A DNA stretch of 23,545 bases from CAMQRS01 sp964370645 (GCA_964370645.1 CAYJJS010000030.1:1-23545), one strand, 5' to 3'; shown: positions 8,593 to 15,792, numbered from the stretch's first letter. Program-made: numbers and translations. Notes: generated by a model from the letters alone, not told the origin.

Positions 8593-9318
8593 TTATCTTT
8601 GCTCTTCCTGTTTCACTTGCTCCAAAAAAATAGATTCTTCCTTACTTAACTCTCTACCATCTAACAAATCCGGTCTACGGATATATGTTTTACGCAATGA
8701 TTCTTTTAAGCGCCATTTTCGAATATTCTCATGATGACCACTTAATAATACAGCAGGAACACTTTGCCCCTCAAATTCAATAGGGCGTGTATACTGTGGG
8801 TACTCCAGTAACCCATTTTCAAAAGAATCGTCTTCATGCGACTGTATTTGAATAACACCATCATATAAACGTATCAGTGCATCACTGACGGTAAGTGCTG
8901 CAACTTCTCCACCTGTCAATACGTAATCCCCAATTGAGATTTCCATATCCACATAACTTCGAATACGCTCATCAAACCCTTCATAATGACCACAAAGTAA
9001 AATAATGTGATCATATGTAACCAATTGTCTAGCCTTCACTTGTTTAAACGTTTCTCCTTGTGGAGACAACATCACAACGACACTATTGTCACCCTTAATT
9101 GCCTTTAAGCAATCCACGATAGGCTGGCAAGTCAACAACATACCTGCACCACCACCACAAACAGTATCATCAACATTATTGTGTTTATCTTTTGTATAAT
9201 CTCTAAAATTAATACATTCAAAAGTAATTTCCTCCTTTTGTAATGCGCGCTTAATAATAGACGTTTGCACAAAAGAATCAAAAAACTCTGGAAACAAAGT
9301 CAATACACTTATTCTCAT
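8593..9318 (-). CDS. trmD: tRNA (guanine-N1-)-methyltransferase
   Basis: TrmD methylates G37 next to the anticodon (m1G37) using S-adenosylmethionine, which prevents +1 frameshifting. It is a homodimeric SPOUT enzyme. Visible motifs are the N-terminal ISVLTLFPEFFDS, GGGAGM, the cofactor-binding trefoil knot LLCGHYEGFDERI and SIGDYVLTGGEVAAL, and the C-terminal YTRPIEFEGQSVPAVLLSGHH. The 241-residue length is normal. Instead of the PYGGGAGM wording familiar from other bacteria it has VCGGGAGM. The gene overlaps rimM by ATGA, so translation is probably coupled. It is last in the rpsP operon. No convincing terminator is seen between it and the leuS promoter. Confidence 0.96.
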   Translation of the reverse strand: MRISVLTLFPEFFDSFVQTSIIKRALQKEEITFECINFRDYTKDKHNNVDDTVCGGGAGMLLTCQPIVDCLKAIKGDNSVVVMLSPQGETFKQVKARQLVTYDHIILLCGHYEGFDERIRSYVDMEISIGDYVLTGGEVAALTVSDALIRLYDGVIQIQSHEDDSFENGLLEYPQYTRPIEFEGQSVPAVLLSGHHENIRKWRLKESLRKTYIRRPDLLDGRELSKEESIFLEQVKQEEQR

Positions 9319-9809
9319 AACAACCCTTCCATCATTTGTACAACTATTCGTTTTTCTTTTACATCAAAACTTAATATGAATGTTTTCACAAAAGGTATTA
9401 ATATTTTTTGATTTACACGTAAAACAGCATTTGCACCCGTCTCGATTACATCTTCAACTTCACCAAGCACATTTCCATCTTGATCTTCAACACTACACCC
9501 CATCAAATCAAAGTAATATACCTCATCTTCATCTAAATCATGTAAATCACTTGCATCAATATACAATTCACTTGTTTTATATTTTTCAACTTCATTAATA
9601 TCTAATAAATTCTCAAAGGTCAACAATAACATTCCTTTATGCTCTTTCACAGATTGAATACATACAGGAATATCTTCATCACGATAACGAATATATATTG
9701 TTTGCTTCTTTTTAAAGCGTATTTCATTAAACTGTGTGAAGGATTTAACCTTTAGCTCACCACGTAATCCATGTGTATTTACGATTACTCCAATTTTAAT
9801 TTTTTCCAT
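9315..9809 (-). CDS. rimM: 16S rRNA processing factor RimM
   Basis: RimM binds ribosomal protein S19 and helps mature the 3' (head) domain of 16S rRNA in the small subunit. The 164-residue protein shows the N-terminal RimM domain signature IGVIVNTHGLRGELKVKSFT, and a C-terminal PRC-barrel-like domain ending in LIPFVKTFILSFDVKEKRIVV. The ribosome binding site is a modest GAGG. It lies 36 bases downstream of khpA, across a small hairpin, and shares the ATGA overlap with trmD; rimM-trmD adjacency is widely conserved. Confidence 0.95.
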   Translation of the reverse strand: MEKIKIGVIVNTHGLRGELKVKSFTQFNEIRFKKKQTIYIRYRDEDIPVCIQSVKEHKGMLLLTFENLLDINEVEKYKTSELYIDASDLHDLDEDEVYYFDLMGCSVEDQDGNVLGEVEDVIETGANAVLRVNQKILIPFVKTFILSFDVKEKRIVVQMMEGLL

Positions 9810-9826
9810 ATTTACCTCATATAAAT

Positions 9827-9847
9827 AAAAGGATGCGATTGCATCCT
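9827..9847 (-). terminator. Weak hairpin between khpA and rimM
   Basis: A 7-bp perfect stem (9830-9836 with 9841-9847, 4-base loop) overlaps the khpA stop and is followed on the minus strand by a T-rich stretch. It could act as a partial terminator lowering rimM-trmD relative to rpsP-khpA, or as an mRNA stability hairpin. Confidence 0.45.
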
Positions 9848-10094
9848 AGTACGATTCAAATTTAATTGTTAGAATTTTTCCTTCGCTTTTTGAAGCGACT
9901 GACATCATTTGACGAATGCTACTTGCCATGATTCCACGACGCCCAATTAAACGAGCAACATCATCAGAGTTTGCATAAATGTGTAATAAAATCTCGTTTT
10001 CATTCATCGTTGATAACACTTTAACGGATACATTATCTTTGTCATCAACAATAGGACGTACAAGATCTAAGACAACTCTTTCGTAATCAATCAT
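9846..10094 (-). CDS. khpA: KH-domain RNA-binding protein KhpA
   Basis: A small (82-residue) single-KH-domain protein of the YlqC/KhpA family. It binds RNA, pairs with KhpB/Jag in Firmicutes, and has been linked there to control of cell elongation and division. The GxxG loop of the KH fold is visible as IGRRG (in VARLIGRRGIMASSIRQMM). The start is 2 bases after the rpsP stop. The rpsP-khpA-rimM-trmD order is a standard Firmicute arrangement, which supports the call despite the small size. Confidence 0.93.
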   Translation of the reverse strand: MIDYERVVLDLVRPIVDDKDNVSVKVLSTMNENEILLHIYANSDDVARLIGRRGIMASSIRQMMSVASKSEGKILTIKFESY

Positions 10095-10096
10095 AA

Positions 10097-10369
10097 TTAC
10101 TTAGCGTTTTTTTCGTCGTGAATTCTTTTCAAGATTCCTTGAGAAGATAATAAGTTTCTAACTGTATCTGAAGGTTGTGCTCCATTTTTAATCCATTTGA
10201 TTGCTAAATCTGCATCAATATTTACAGTTGCTGGATTTGTGTTCGGATCATATGTTCCAACTGCTTCAATGATTCTTCCATCTCTTGGACTTCTTGAATC
10301 TGCTGCTACTACTCTATAGTAAGGGTGTCTTTTTTTCCCCATTCTTTTTAATCTTAATTTAACTGCCAT
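10097..10369 (-). CDS. rpsP: 30S ribosomal protein S16
   Basis: S16 is a structural protein of the small ribosomal subunit that aids its assembly. The 90-residue protein begins AVKLRLKRMGKKRHPYYRVV and continues with ADSRSPRDGRIIEAVGTYDP, both hallmark stretches. It is preceded by a strong AGGAGG ribosome binding site. It is first in the rpsP-khpA-rimM-trmD operon, with a consensus-like promoter about 40 bases upstream. Confidence 0.98.
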   Translation of the reverse strand: MAVKLRLKRMGKKRHPYYRVVAADSRSPRDGRIIEAVGTYDPNTNPATVNIDADLAIKWIKNGAQPSDTVRNLLSSQGILKRIHDEKNAK

Positions 10370-10407
10370 TGTTATTTCCTCCTAGTATTTATTACTTAAC
10401 CTCACTT

Positions 10408-10435
10408 AGTATATCACATAATAAATAAGTGTCAA
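10408..10435 (-). promoter_or_regulatory. Sigma-A promoter of the rpsP operon
   Basis: Perfect TTGACA (10430-10435), 16-bp spacer and TATACT (10408-10413) on the minus strand. The -35 box is part of one arm of the dnaJ terminator hairpin. Confidence 0.8.
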
Positions 10436-10463
10436 GCATTTTTACTTGACACTTATATTTTTT
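10425..10463. terminator. Terminator after dnaJ
   Basis: A 12-bp perfect stem (10425-10436 with 10445-10456, 8-base loop) lies 12 bases after the dnaJ stop. The T-run is strong on the plus strand (10458-10464). On the minus strand it is only T-rich, so termination of the heat-shock transcript may be incomplete. Confidence 0.7.
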
Positions 10464-10468
10464 TAACA

Positions 10469-11569
10469 TTATTTGAATGCTTTTTTAAATTTTTCAAAAA
10501 CACTTGTTTTCGTATTATCTTTTAACTTTAAATACAGCTCTTTTTCTTCTTTACTTAAGTGCGTAGGAATTTCAATCTTAATAGAAACATATTGATCTCC
10601 TTTTTCACCACGTAGTGAAACAGCACCCTTGTCCTTTAAGCGAAGTTGAGTACCATGTTGCGTTCCTGCAGGTATTTTTAATTTCACATCTCCATGCACT
10701 GTTGGAACATCAATCTCACAACCAAGCGTTGCATCTACACTACTGATTGGCACTTGGACACGTATATCATTACCATCACGCACAAAGAACTTATGTTTCG
10801 CTACAATGATTTCAATAAATAAATCTCCATTTTCTCCACCATTGTGTCCTCGTTCTCCTTTGTTTGGTACACGAACTTGTTGTCCACTTTGAATTCCAGC
10901 TGGAATTTTGATATCTAATTTTTGACGTTTTGTCTCATATCCACTACCATGACATTTACTACATTTGTGTTTGATTTGTTTTCCACGACCATGACAAGTT
11001 GGACAAACACCCTCACTTTGGAATACTCCAAAAGCGGTACGTTGTTGTTGTACTACCTTACCACTTCCATGACAAGTTGAACACGTTTCAACATCATCTT
11101 TACTACGTGCTCCACTACCTAAACATTCACTACACTGCTCTTCTACTTCTAAAGTAACCTTTTCCGTTTTACCAAAGATTGCATCCATGAAATCAATGCG
11201 CATTTGCATATAACGACTCTCACCTTTTTGCATTCTTTGTGAAGAACGCGAACGTCCTCCTCCAAAACCACCACCAAAGAAAGAACCAAAAATATCTTCA
11301 AATCCTCCAAAACCTCCAGAGAATCCACCATTATCAAAACCACCATTTTCAAGTCCTGCATGCCCAAATTGATCGTACGTTGCTTTCTTTTGAGGATCAC
11401 TTAACACTTCATTGGCTTCATTGATTTCTTTAAACTTTTCTTCTGCATCATGGTCTTTATTAATATCAGGGTGAAATTTCTTTGCAAGTTTACGATACGC
11501 TTTCTTAATGTGTTCTTCACTAGCACCCTTTGTTAAACCAAGTATTTCATAATAATCTCTCTTTGCCAT
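10469..11569 (-). CDS. dnaJ: Molecular chaperone DnaJ
   Basis: A class A J-protein that delivers unfolded clients to DnaK and stimulates its ATPase. The domain order is J domain with HPD at residues 33-35, Gly/Phe-rich linker (about 75-110), four CxxCxGxG zinc-finger repeats (about 144-205), two beta-barrel substrate-binding domains, and a lysine-rich C-terminus. The 366-residue length is normal. The start has an AAGGAGG-type ribosome binding site. A 65-base gap holding a hairpin separates it from dnaK. It is last in the HrcA-controlled operon. Confidence 0.97.
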   Translation of the reverse strand: MAKRDYYEILGLTKGASEEHIKKAYRKLAKKFHPDINKDHDAEEKFKEINEANEVLSDPQKKATYDQFGHAGLENGGFDNGGFSGGFGGFEDIFGSFFGGGFGGGRSRSSQRMQKGESRYMQMRIDFMDAIFGKTEKVTLEVEEQCSECLGSGARSKDDVETCSTCHGSGKVVQQQRTAFGVFQSEGVCPTCHGRGKQIKHKCSKCHGSGYETKRQKLDIKIPAGIQSGQQVRVPNKGERGHNGGENGDLFIEIIVAKHKFFVRDGNDIRVQVPISSVDATLGCEIDVPTVHGDVKLKIPAGTQHGTQLRLKDKGAVSLRGEKGDQYVSIKIEIPTHLSKEEKELYLKLKDNTKTSVFEKFKKAFK

Positions 11570-11595
11570 TCTTACTCCTCCTTAAACCCAATAAA

Positions 11596-11621
11596 TGAAG
11601 TTCTAGATAACTAGAACTTCA
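11596..11621 (-). repeat. Hairpin in the dnaK-dnaJ spacer
   Basis: An 11-bp perfect inverted repeat (11596-11606 with 11611-11621, 4-base loop). The following minus-strand bases are only weakly T-rich, so partial termination or mRNA processing/stabilisation between dnaK and dnaJ is more likely than a full stop. Confidence 0.55.
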
Positions 11622-11634
11622 GTTTACTTACGAT

Positions 11635-13431
11635 CTATTTTTCTTCAAATTCAGCATCTACAACATTGTCATCTTGTGCTTCTTGTGCATCGCTTGCACC
11701 TTCTGCATTTTGATACATACTAGCACTTGCAGCTTGTGCTGCTTTTTCTAGCATTTCTAATTTTGTTTTTACTGTTTCTAAGTCATTTTCATCCAATGCT
11801 TTTTGTAACTCATCACGTAATTTTGTTGTTTCTTCTTTTTGGTTTGCATCCATTTTATCACCATTTTCTTCCATTGCTTGGTCAATTTGGTTAATAAATG
11901 ATTCTGCTTTATTTCTAAGCTCTACTTCTTCTTTTCTTTTTTCATCCGCTTCTTTATTTGCTTCTGCTTCTTTAACCATTTTATCGATTTCTTCATCACT
12001 TAAACCACTTGAGTTTTGAATCACGATAGATTGTGCTTTTCCAGTACCTTTATCCGTTGCTGATACATTTACAATACCATTTACATCGATATCAAATTGT
12101 ACTTCAATTTGAGGAACCCCTCTTCTTGCAGGAGCAATACCATCTAATTTAAATGTACCTAAAGACTTGTTGTCATTTGCCATAGGTCTTTCCCCTTGTA
12201 ATACATTAATATCTACTGCAGGTTGGTTATCTGCTGCTGTAGAGAACACTTGTGACTTACTTGTAGGAATTGTTGTGTTACGAGGAATTAATACAGTCAT
12301 AACACCACCCATTGTTTCAATACCTAAACTTAAAGGAGTAACATCTAACAATAAAACATCTTTAACATCACCCATGATAACTCCACCTTGGATAGCAGCA
12401 CCCATTGCTACAACTTCATCCGGGTTTACAGAACGGTTTGGCTCTTTACCTAACTCTTTTTTAACTGCATCTTGTACAGCAAGAATACGAGTTGATCCTC
12501 CAACTAGTAATACTTGGTGAATATCATTCTTTGTAAGACCAGCATCTTTAAGAGCTTGTCTTACAGGTGTAATTGTACGTTCAACCAATGTTCTTGTCAT
12601 ATCATCAAACTTAGCTCTTGTTAATGTCGCTTCAAAGTTTAATGGTCCATCTTTACCAACACTAATATATGGTAATAAAATTTGTGATTGTGCCATTGAA
12701 CTTAAATCTTTTTTAGCTTTTTCAGCTGCTTCTTTTAAACGTTGCATAGCAAGTTTATCACCACTTAAATCAACACCATTTGCTTTTTTGAAATCTGCTA
12801 ACATCCAATCAACAACAACATTATCGAAGTCATCTCCACCTAATTTGTTATCTCCAGCTGTAGATAATACTTCAAATGTTCCATCATCCAATTCAAGAAT
12901 AGAAACGTCAAAAGTTCCTCCTCCTAAATCGTATACTAAGATTTTTTGTTCAGCTCCATCTTTATCAATACCATAAGCTAAAGCGGCAGCCGTTGGCTCG
13001 TTAATAATTCTTTCTACTTCTAAACCAGCAATTTTACCAGCATCTTTTGTTGCTTGTCTTTGTGCATCATTAAAGTAAGCTGGTACAGTAATAACTGCTT
13101 TTGTTACGGGTTCACCTAAGTAGTCTTCTGCATACCCTTTTAAATATTGAAGAATCATAGCACTTACTTCTTGTGGAGTACTATCTTTTCCATTTAAACT
13201 TACTTTTTCATTTGTACCAATTTTACGCTTGATTGAAGATACAGTATCTTTATTAGTCACTACTTGACGTTTTGCTGCATCCCCTACAATTTTTTCTCCA
13301 TCTTTAAATGCTACTACAGATGGTGTAGTACGATTTCCTTCAGGGTTTGTAATTACTTTTACTTCCCCTCCATCCATTACTGAAACACATGAATTTGTTG
13401 TTCCTAAGTCGATTCCGATAATTTTACTCAT
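11635..13431 (-). CDS. dnaK: Molecular chaperone DnaK (Hsp70)
   Basis: An ATP-driven chaperone that binds exposed hydrophobic peptides and works with DnaJ and GrpE in the cytoplasm. The 598-residue protein shows the nucleotide-binding domain motifs IGIDLGTTNSCV, INEPTAAALAYG, VYDLGGGTFDVS and LVGGSTRI. The linker VLLLDVTPLSLGIET leads into the substrate-binding domain, and the C-terminus is acidic (DNVVDAEFEEK). The usual Gram-positive gap in the N-terminal domain, relative to proteobacterial DnaK, appears present. A strong AGGAGG ribosome binding site sits upstream. Transcription comes from the hrcA promoter with its CIRCE operators. Confidence 0.98.
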   Translation of the reverse strand: MSKIIGIDLGTTNSCVSVMDGGEVKVITNPEGNRTTPSVVAFKDGEKIVGDAAKRQVVTNKDTVSSIKRKIGTNEKVSLNGKDSTPQEVSAMILQYLKGYAEDYLGEPVTKAVITVPAYFNDAQRQATKDAGKIAGLEVERIINEPTAAALAYGIDKDGAEQKILVYDLGGGTFDVSILELDDGTFEVLSTAGDNKLGGDDFDNVVVDWMLADFKKANGVDLSGDKLAMQRLKEAAEKAKKDLSSMAQSQILLPYISVGKDGPLNFEATLTRAKFDDMTRTLVERTITPVRQALKDAGLTKNDIHQVLLVGGSTRILAVQDAVKKELGKEPNRSVNPDEVVAMGAAIQGGVIMGDVKDVLLLDVTPLSLGIETMGGVMTVLIPRNTTIPTSKSQVFSTAADNQPAVDINVLQGERPMANDNKSLGTFKLDGIAPARRGVPQIEVQFDIDVNGIVNVSATDKGTGKAQSIVIQNSSGLSDEEIDKMVKEAEANKEADEKRKEEVELRNKAESFINQIDQAMEENGDKMDANQKEETTKLRDELQKALDENDLETVKTKLEMLEKAAQAASASMYQNAEGASDAQEAQDDNVVDAEFEEK

Positions 13432-13450
13432 AATTTTTTTCCTCCTATAG

Positions 13451-14008
13451 TTATTCGCTAACTTTTACTAGTGTTGCTCTTACAACACGATCTTTTAACA
13501 TATATCCTTTTTGGATTTCCTCTAACACTTGACCACTTTCAACACCTTCCACCTTTTCTTGCATTAATGCTTGATGTAGATGTGGATCAAATGCTTTTCC
13601 TTTTGCTTCAATGACACTGACTCCTTCACGTTCAAGTGCTGACATTAATTGTTGGTGAATCATTTTTAAACCTTCTGCATGTTTAATCAACTCTTCATTT
13701 TCACTTTTCACAAGTAATGCTCTCTCTAAGTTATCAATGACAGGTAACACATCCGCTAAAAAACCTTGGATACGATATTTACGAATCGTATCTGTATCAC
13801 TTTGTAGTCTTTTCTTAAGGTTTTCTGTATCTGCGTATGCTTTGTAGTATGCATTTTTACTAGCACCTAGTTCTTCTTTAAGCTGAAGAATTTCTTCTTT
13901 CAACAGTTCTATTTCATCTTTTTTTCTTTTTTTCTTTTCTTTTTTCTGTTTTTTTTCATCGTCTACAATTTCTTCAACGATTTCTTCTTGTACTTTATTT
14001 TCTTCCAT
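13451..14008 (-). CDS. grpE: Nucleotide exchange factor GrpE
   Basis: GrpE releases ADP from DnaK. The 185-residue protein has a disordered, highly charged N-terminus (E/K-rich, about 1-35), a long coiled-coil helix (about 36-90) with YADTENLKKRLQ, and the C-terminal beta domain with DNLERAL, HQQLMSALEREGV, DPHLHQAL and GYMLKDRVVRATLVKVS. Its ribosome binding site GAGGAG overlaps the end of hrcA; the start lies 2 bases after the hrcA stop, giving probable translational coupling. The gene order hrcA-grpE-dnaK-dnaJ is the standard Firmicute one. Confidence 0.97.
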   Translation of the reverse strand: MEENKVQEEIVEEIVDDEKKQKKEKKKRKKDEIELLKEEILQLKEELGASKNAYYKAYADTENLKKRLQSDTDTIRKYRIQGFLADVLPVIDNLERALLVKSENEELIKHAEGLKMIHQQLMSALEREGVSVIEAKGKAFDPHLHQALMQEKVEGVESGQVLEEIQKGYMLKDRVVRATLVKVSE

Positions 14009-14010
14009 CT

Positions 14011-15021
14011 TTACTCCTCGTTGTACATTTCTTCAATGACTCTTGACATATATTCCATTAAAGCCACAATACGATTGTATGGCATCCTTGTTGGACCTAC
14101 AACCATCAATTGACCTTCTTCACTTTGATTTATTTTAAACCTACTTGTAACAACAGACACATTGTCTACATGTATCACATCATTGTTTTCTCCAATGCGT
14201 ACCTTCACTTCGCTATCTTGACTACTCAACTGTCTCCAAATACTTGTATCTTCCAACATCTTCATGAGCTGTTGAAGTTTTTTAATATCTGCAAATTCTG
14301 GTTGATACAACATATTACTTGTACCAGAAGTATACACATTATCACTTGCAAATTTCACAAAAGCACTCACAAAGGCTTGAAACAAAACTTCATGACGAGC
14401 TATTTGACCTTGCAACAAAGGTTTAATTTCTTGTAGTCGTTCCACTACATCTACTACCCTTGTACCACACAGTTGATCATTCAAGACATTACAACAGGTT
14501 TGTATATCCTTCAAAGATATGTTTTCATCAAAATGGAATGTCTTATTCTCTGTATGACCTTCACTAGTAATAAACACGCACACAGCACTTCTTTCATTAA
14601 TCGGAAAGATTTGAATATGTTGCAATGTTTGGCTTCTTGTCTCAGGTCCAAGTACTATAGATGTTAGACTAGTCATTTGAGATAAAATATCACAACTCTT
14701 TTGAATCATCTCTTCAATTGAATAACGTCTTTGATGAAAAATTGTTTGTAAAGTACTTTCGACTTCATCATCCAACGTTCGTTCCATCAAATTTTCTACA
14801 TAGTAGCGATATCCTGCACTTGAAGGTATTCGACCACTCGAAGTATGTGTCTTTTCTAATAAAGCCATTTCTTCTAGCGCCTTCATTTCATTTCGCAAGG
14901 TTGCACTTGAAACTTGAAACGAAAGTAAATCCATCAAGGTTTTCGACCCAACCGGTTCCGCTGTTTTCGTAAATTCATCAACAATGGTTTTCAATATAAC
15001 TTCTTGTCTATTACTTAACAT
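14011..15021 (-). CDS. hrcA: Heat-inducible transcription repressor HrcA
   Basis: HrcA represses class I heat-shock genes by binding CIRCE. The 336-residue protein begins with the winged-helix domain (LSNRQEVILKTIVDEF...TAEPVGSKTL), followed by LRNEMKALEEMALLEKTHTSSGRIPSSAGYRYYV and a GAF-like C-terminal region. An in-frame GTG six codons upstream exists, but it precedes the AAGGAGG ribosome binding site. The ATG at 15019-15021 is correctly spaced and was chosen. It is first in the hrcA-grpE-dnaK-dnaJ operon and is expected to repress itself through the two adjacent CIRCE-like sites. Confidence 0.96.
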   Translation of the reverse strand: MLSNRQEVILKTIVDEFTKTAEPVGSKTLMDLLSFQVSSATLRNEMKALEEMALLEKTHTSSGRIPSSAGYRYYVENLMERTLDDEVESTLQTIFHQRRYSIEEMIQKSCDILSQMTSLTSIVLGPETRSQTLQHIQIFPINERSAVCVFITSEGHTENKTFHFDENISLKDIQTCCNVLNDQLCGTRVVDVVERLQEIKPLLQGQIARHEVLFQAFVSAFVKFASDNVYTSGTSNMLYQPEFADIKKLQQLMKMLEDTSIWRQLSSQDSEVKVRIGENNDVIHVDNVSVVTSRFKINQSEEGQLMVVGPTRMPYNRIVALMEYMSRVIEEMYNEE

Positions 15022-15032
15022 AAAACCTCCTT

Positions 15033-15059
15033 CTAGCACTCAACTACTACGTCTGCTAA
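15033..15059. promoter_or_regulatory. Degenerate CIRCE operator (proximal)
   Basis: A 9-9-9 layout with CTAGCACTC at 15033-15041 and GTCTGCTAA at 15051-15059. It has three mismatches to the TTAGCACTC-N9-GAGTGCTAA consensus. It lies between the expected transcription start and the hrcA ribosome binding site. Confidence 0.65.
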
Positions 15060-15060
15060 T

Positions 15061-15089
15061 ACTATACAACACATTTTTAGCACTGTCAA
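15061..15089 (-). promoter_or_regulatory. Sigma-A promoter of the hrcA operon
   Basis: Perfect TTGACA (15084-15089), 17-bp spacer and TATAGT (15061-15066) on the minus strand. The -35 box sits in the distal CIRCE, and the start site should fall within the proximal CIRCE. Confidence 0.87.
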
Positions 15090-15103
15090 CTCAAAAGTGC
15101 TAA
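15077..15103. promoter_or_regulatory. CIRCE operator (distal)
   Basis: TTAGCACTG-N9-AAGTGCTAA. The eight outer bases of each arm match the CIRCE consensus, and only the innermost pair differs. It overlaps the -35 box of the hrcA promoter, a position suited to HrcA repression. Confidence 0.85.
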
Positions 15104-15126
15104 AATCGAAGTGTAAAATGATTGTG

Positions 15127-15146
15127 TATCATCTTATAAGATGATA
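15127..15146. repeat. Perfect 20-bp palindrome
   Basis: TATCATCTTATAAGATGATA is a perfect palindrome between the hrcA control region and the small plus-strand ORF. It falls between a possible -35 (TTGTGT, 15122-15127) and -10 (TATCAT, 15145-15150), so it may be an operator for the plus-strand transcript. The promoter assignment is weak. Confidence 0.6.
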
Positions 15147-15207
15147 TCATATGAATATAAAGATAGTTTATTTAATGCAATCATAGGAGATAAAGGAGGA
15201 AAGAGAT

Positions 15208-15234
15208 ATGATTGAAAAAAAGTGCTTATTATGA
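15208..15234 (+). CDS. 8-codon ORF before a small membrane protein
   Basis: The ORF reads MIEKKCLL and has the best ribosome binding site in the area: AGGAGG about 8-9 bases before ATG 15208-15210. Its TGA stop overlaps the ATG of the next ORF (ATGA). It contains an A7 run forming A AAA AAG in the zero frame (15216-15222), the classic bacterial -1 slippery heptamer. A -1 shift would fuse MIEKK to VLIMKKIYRFFKGF of the next ORF. It may be a coupled leader, a frameshifted true start, or the product of an indel in the A-run. Confidence 0.4.
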   Translation: MIEKKCLL

Positions 15235-15413
15235 AGAAAATTTATAGATTTTTTAAAGGTTTTATAATATCACTACAATTATTGGCAGCATTAGTATATT
15301 TATATTATTGGTGTATAAATATACAAGGTATGTTATTTGAGATATCAGTATCTACACTTGTTGTTTGTAGTATACTAAATTTATGTTTTTTCATTTATGA
15401 AAAGCATAATTGA
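15231..15413 (+). CDS. Small two-helix membrane protein, unrecognised
   Basis: A 60-residue ORF starting MKKIYRFFKGF. It has two hydrophobic stretches (about 11-29 and 38-55), an aromatic-rich middle (YLYYWC) and a basic N-terminus, so an N-in/C-in hairpin in the membrane is likely. I do not recognise a family. The ATG has no ribosome binding site of its own. Translation would depend on coupling to, or frameshifting from, the 8-codon ORF that overlaps it by ATGA. A rho-independent terminator follows closely, which supports a real short transcript. It is one of only two plus-strand genes in the window and is divergent from hrcA. Candidate roles such as a membrane-active peptide are speculation. 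Confidence 0.5.
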   Translation: MKKIYRFFKGFIISLQLLAALVYLYYWCINIQGMLFEISVSTLVVCSILNLCFFIYEKHN

Positions 15414-15444
15414 TCACTTGTTTTATACTGCATATAAGATTAAG

Positions 15445-15499
15445 AAGATGAATATGTAAGATATCCGAGTGCGGATAGTTTATTGTATTCATCTTTTTT
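15445..15499 (+). terminator. Terminator of the small membrane-protein transcript
   Basis: A long imperfect hairpin: outer 10-bp stem (15445-15454 with 15486-15495), an internal loop, then an inner 6-bp stem TATCCG/CGGATA with a 4-base loop. It ends in six T (15494-15499) on the plus strand. Confidence 0.65.
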
Positions 15500-15599
15500 C
15501 AAATTCTATAATAAATGTTACAATTAAATAAAAATATGTTTATAAAAAAATGAATTCATTATATAATTTTTGACAAAAAAATCGCGGAGAGATGAGAGC

Positions 15600-15792
15600 C
15601 TGTACAAAATTTTTTGTATAGTTCTTGTATGTTTTGTATCCTTTTTTGTCATGGCTGATTTCACTATATTACTTCGTTGTTTCTGTTCTTTGGTAGTGGC
15701 GAGTATTCGCTCTGTGCCTTGATTCTTGACTTATTTTTCTGTTTCACTCTGCTTTGGTGCTACTTCATTCTTTGTTGATTATTCAGTTTCAT
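15600..15792 (-). pseudogene. Probable decayed 3' part of the anchor-protein gene
   Basis: Shifting frame by one near 15805 extends the adjacent truncated ORF. The new frame has the same D/N/E/K/T/S/Q-rich character (KNDDSLNETE, then STKNEVAPKQSETEK), but it is broken by two in-frame TAA stops. Beyond them further open stretches occur in more than one frame. The continuing linker-like composition suggests a once-longer protein that has accumulated a frameshift and stops. The original C-terminal domain cannot be recognised. The rest of the 15500-15600 stretch is AT-rich with a small inverted repeat at 15603-15618 and nothing else supportable. Confidence 0.35.

Noticed and set aside
8593..9318. 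TrmD inactivation suggested by VCGGGAGM in place of PYGGGAGM
   Set aside because: The GGG loop and the knot motifs are intact; this is more likely a lineage variant than a loss of function.
12167..12520. Plus-strand ORF opposite dnaK (117 residues)
   Set aside because: Lies wholly within dnaK in antisense, has no ribosome binding site and no protein-like pattern; a shadow of the real gene.
15222..15230. GTG start giving a 63-residue membrane protein
   Set aside because: The ribosome binding site points to ATG 15208, and the ATGA overlap favours ATG 15231. GTG 15222 has no site of its own, though it would be read through after a -1 frameshift.
15603..15640. TTGTAT motifs repeated three times, considered as a CRISPR-like or iteron array
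   Set aside because: Units are only six bases with irregular 9-11 base spacing and no constant spacers; ordinary AT-rich sequence.
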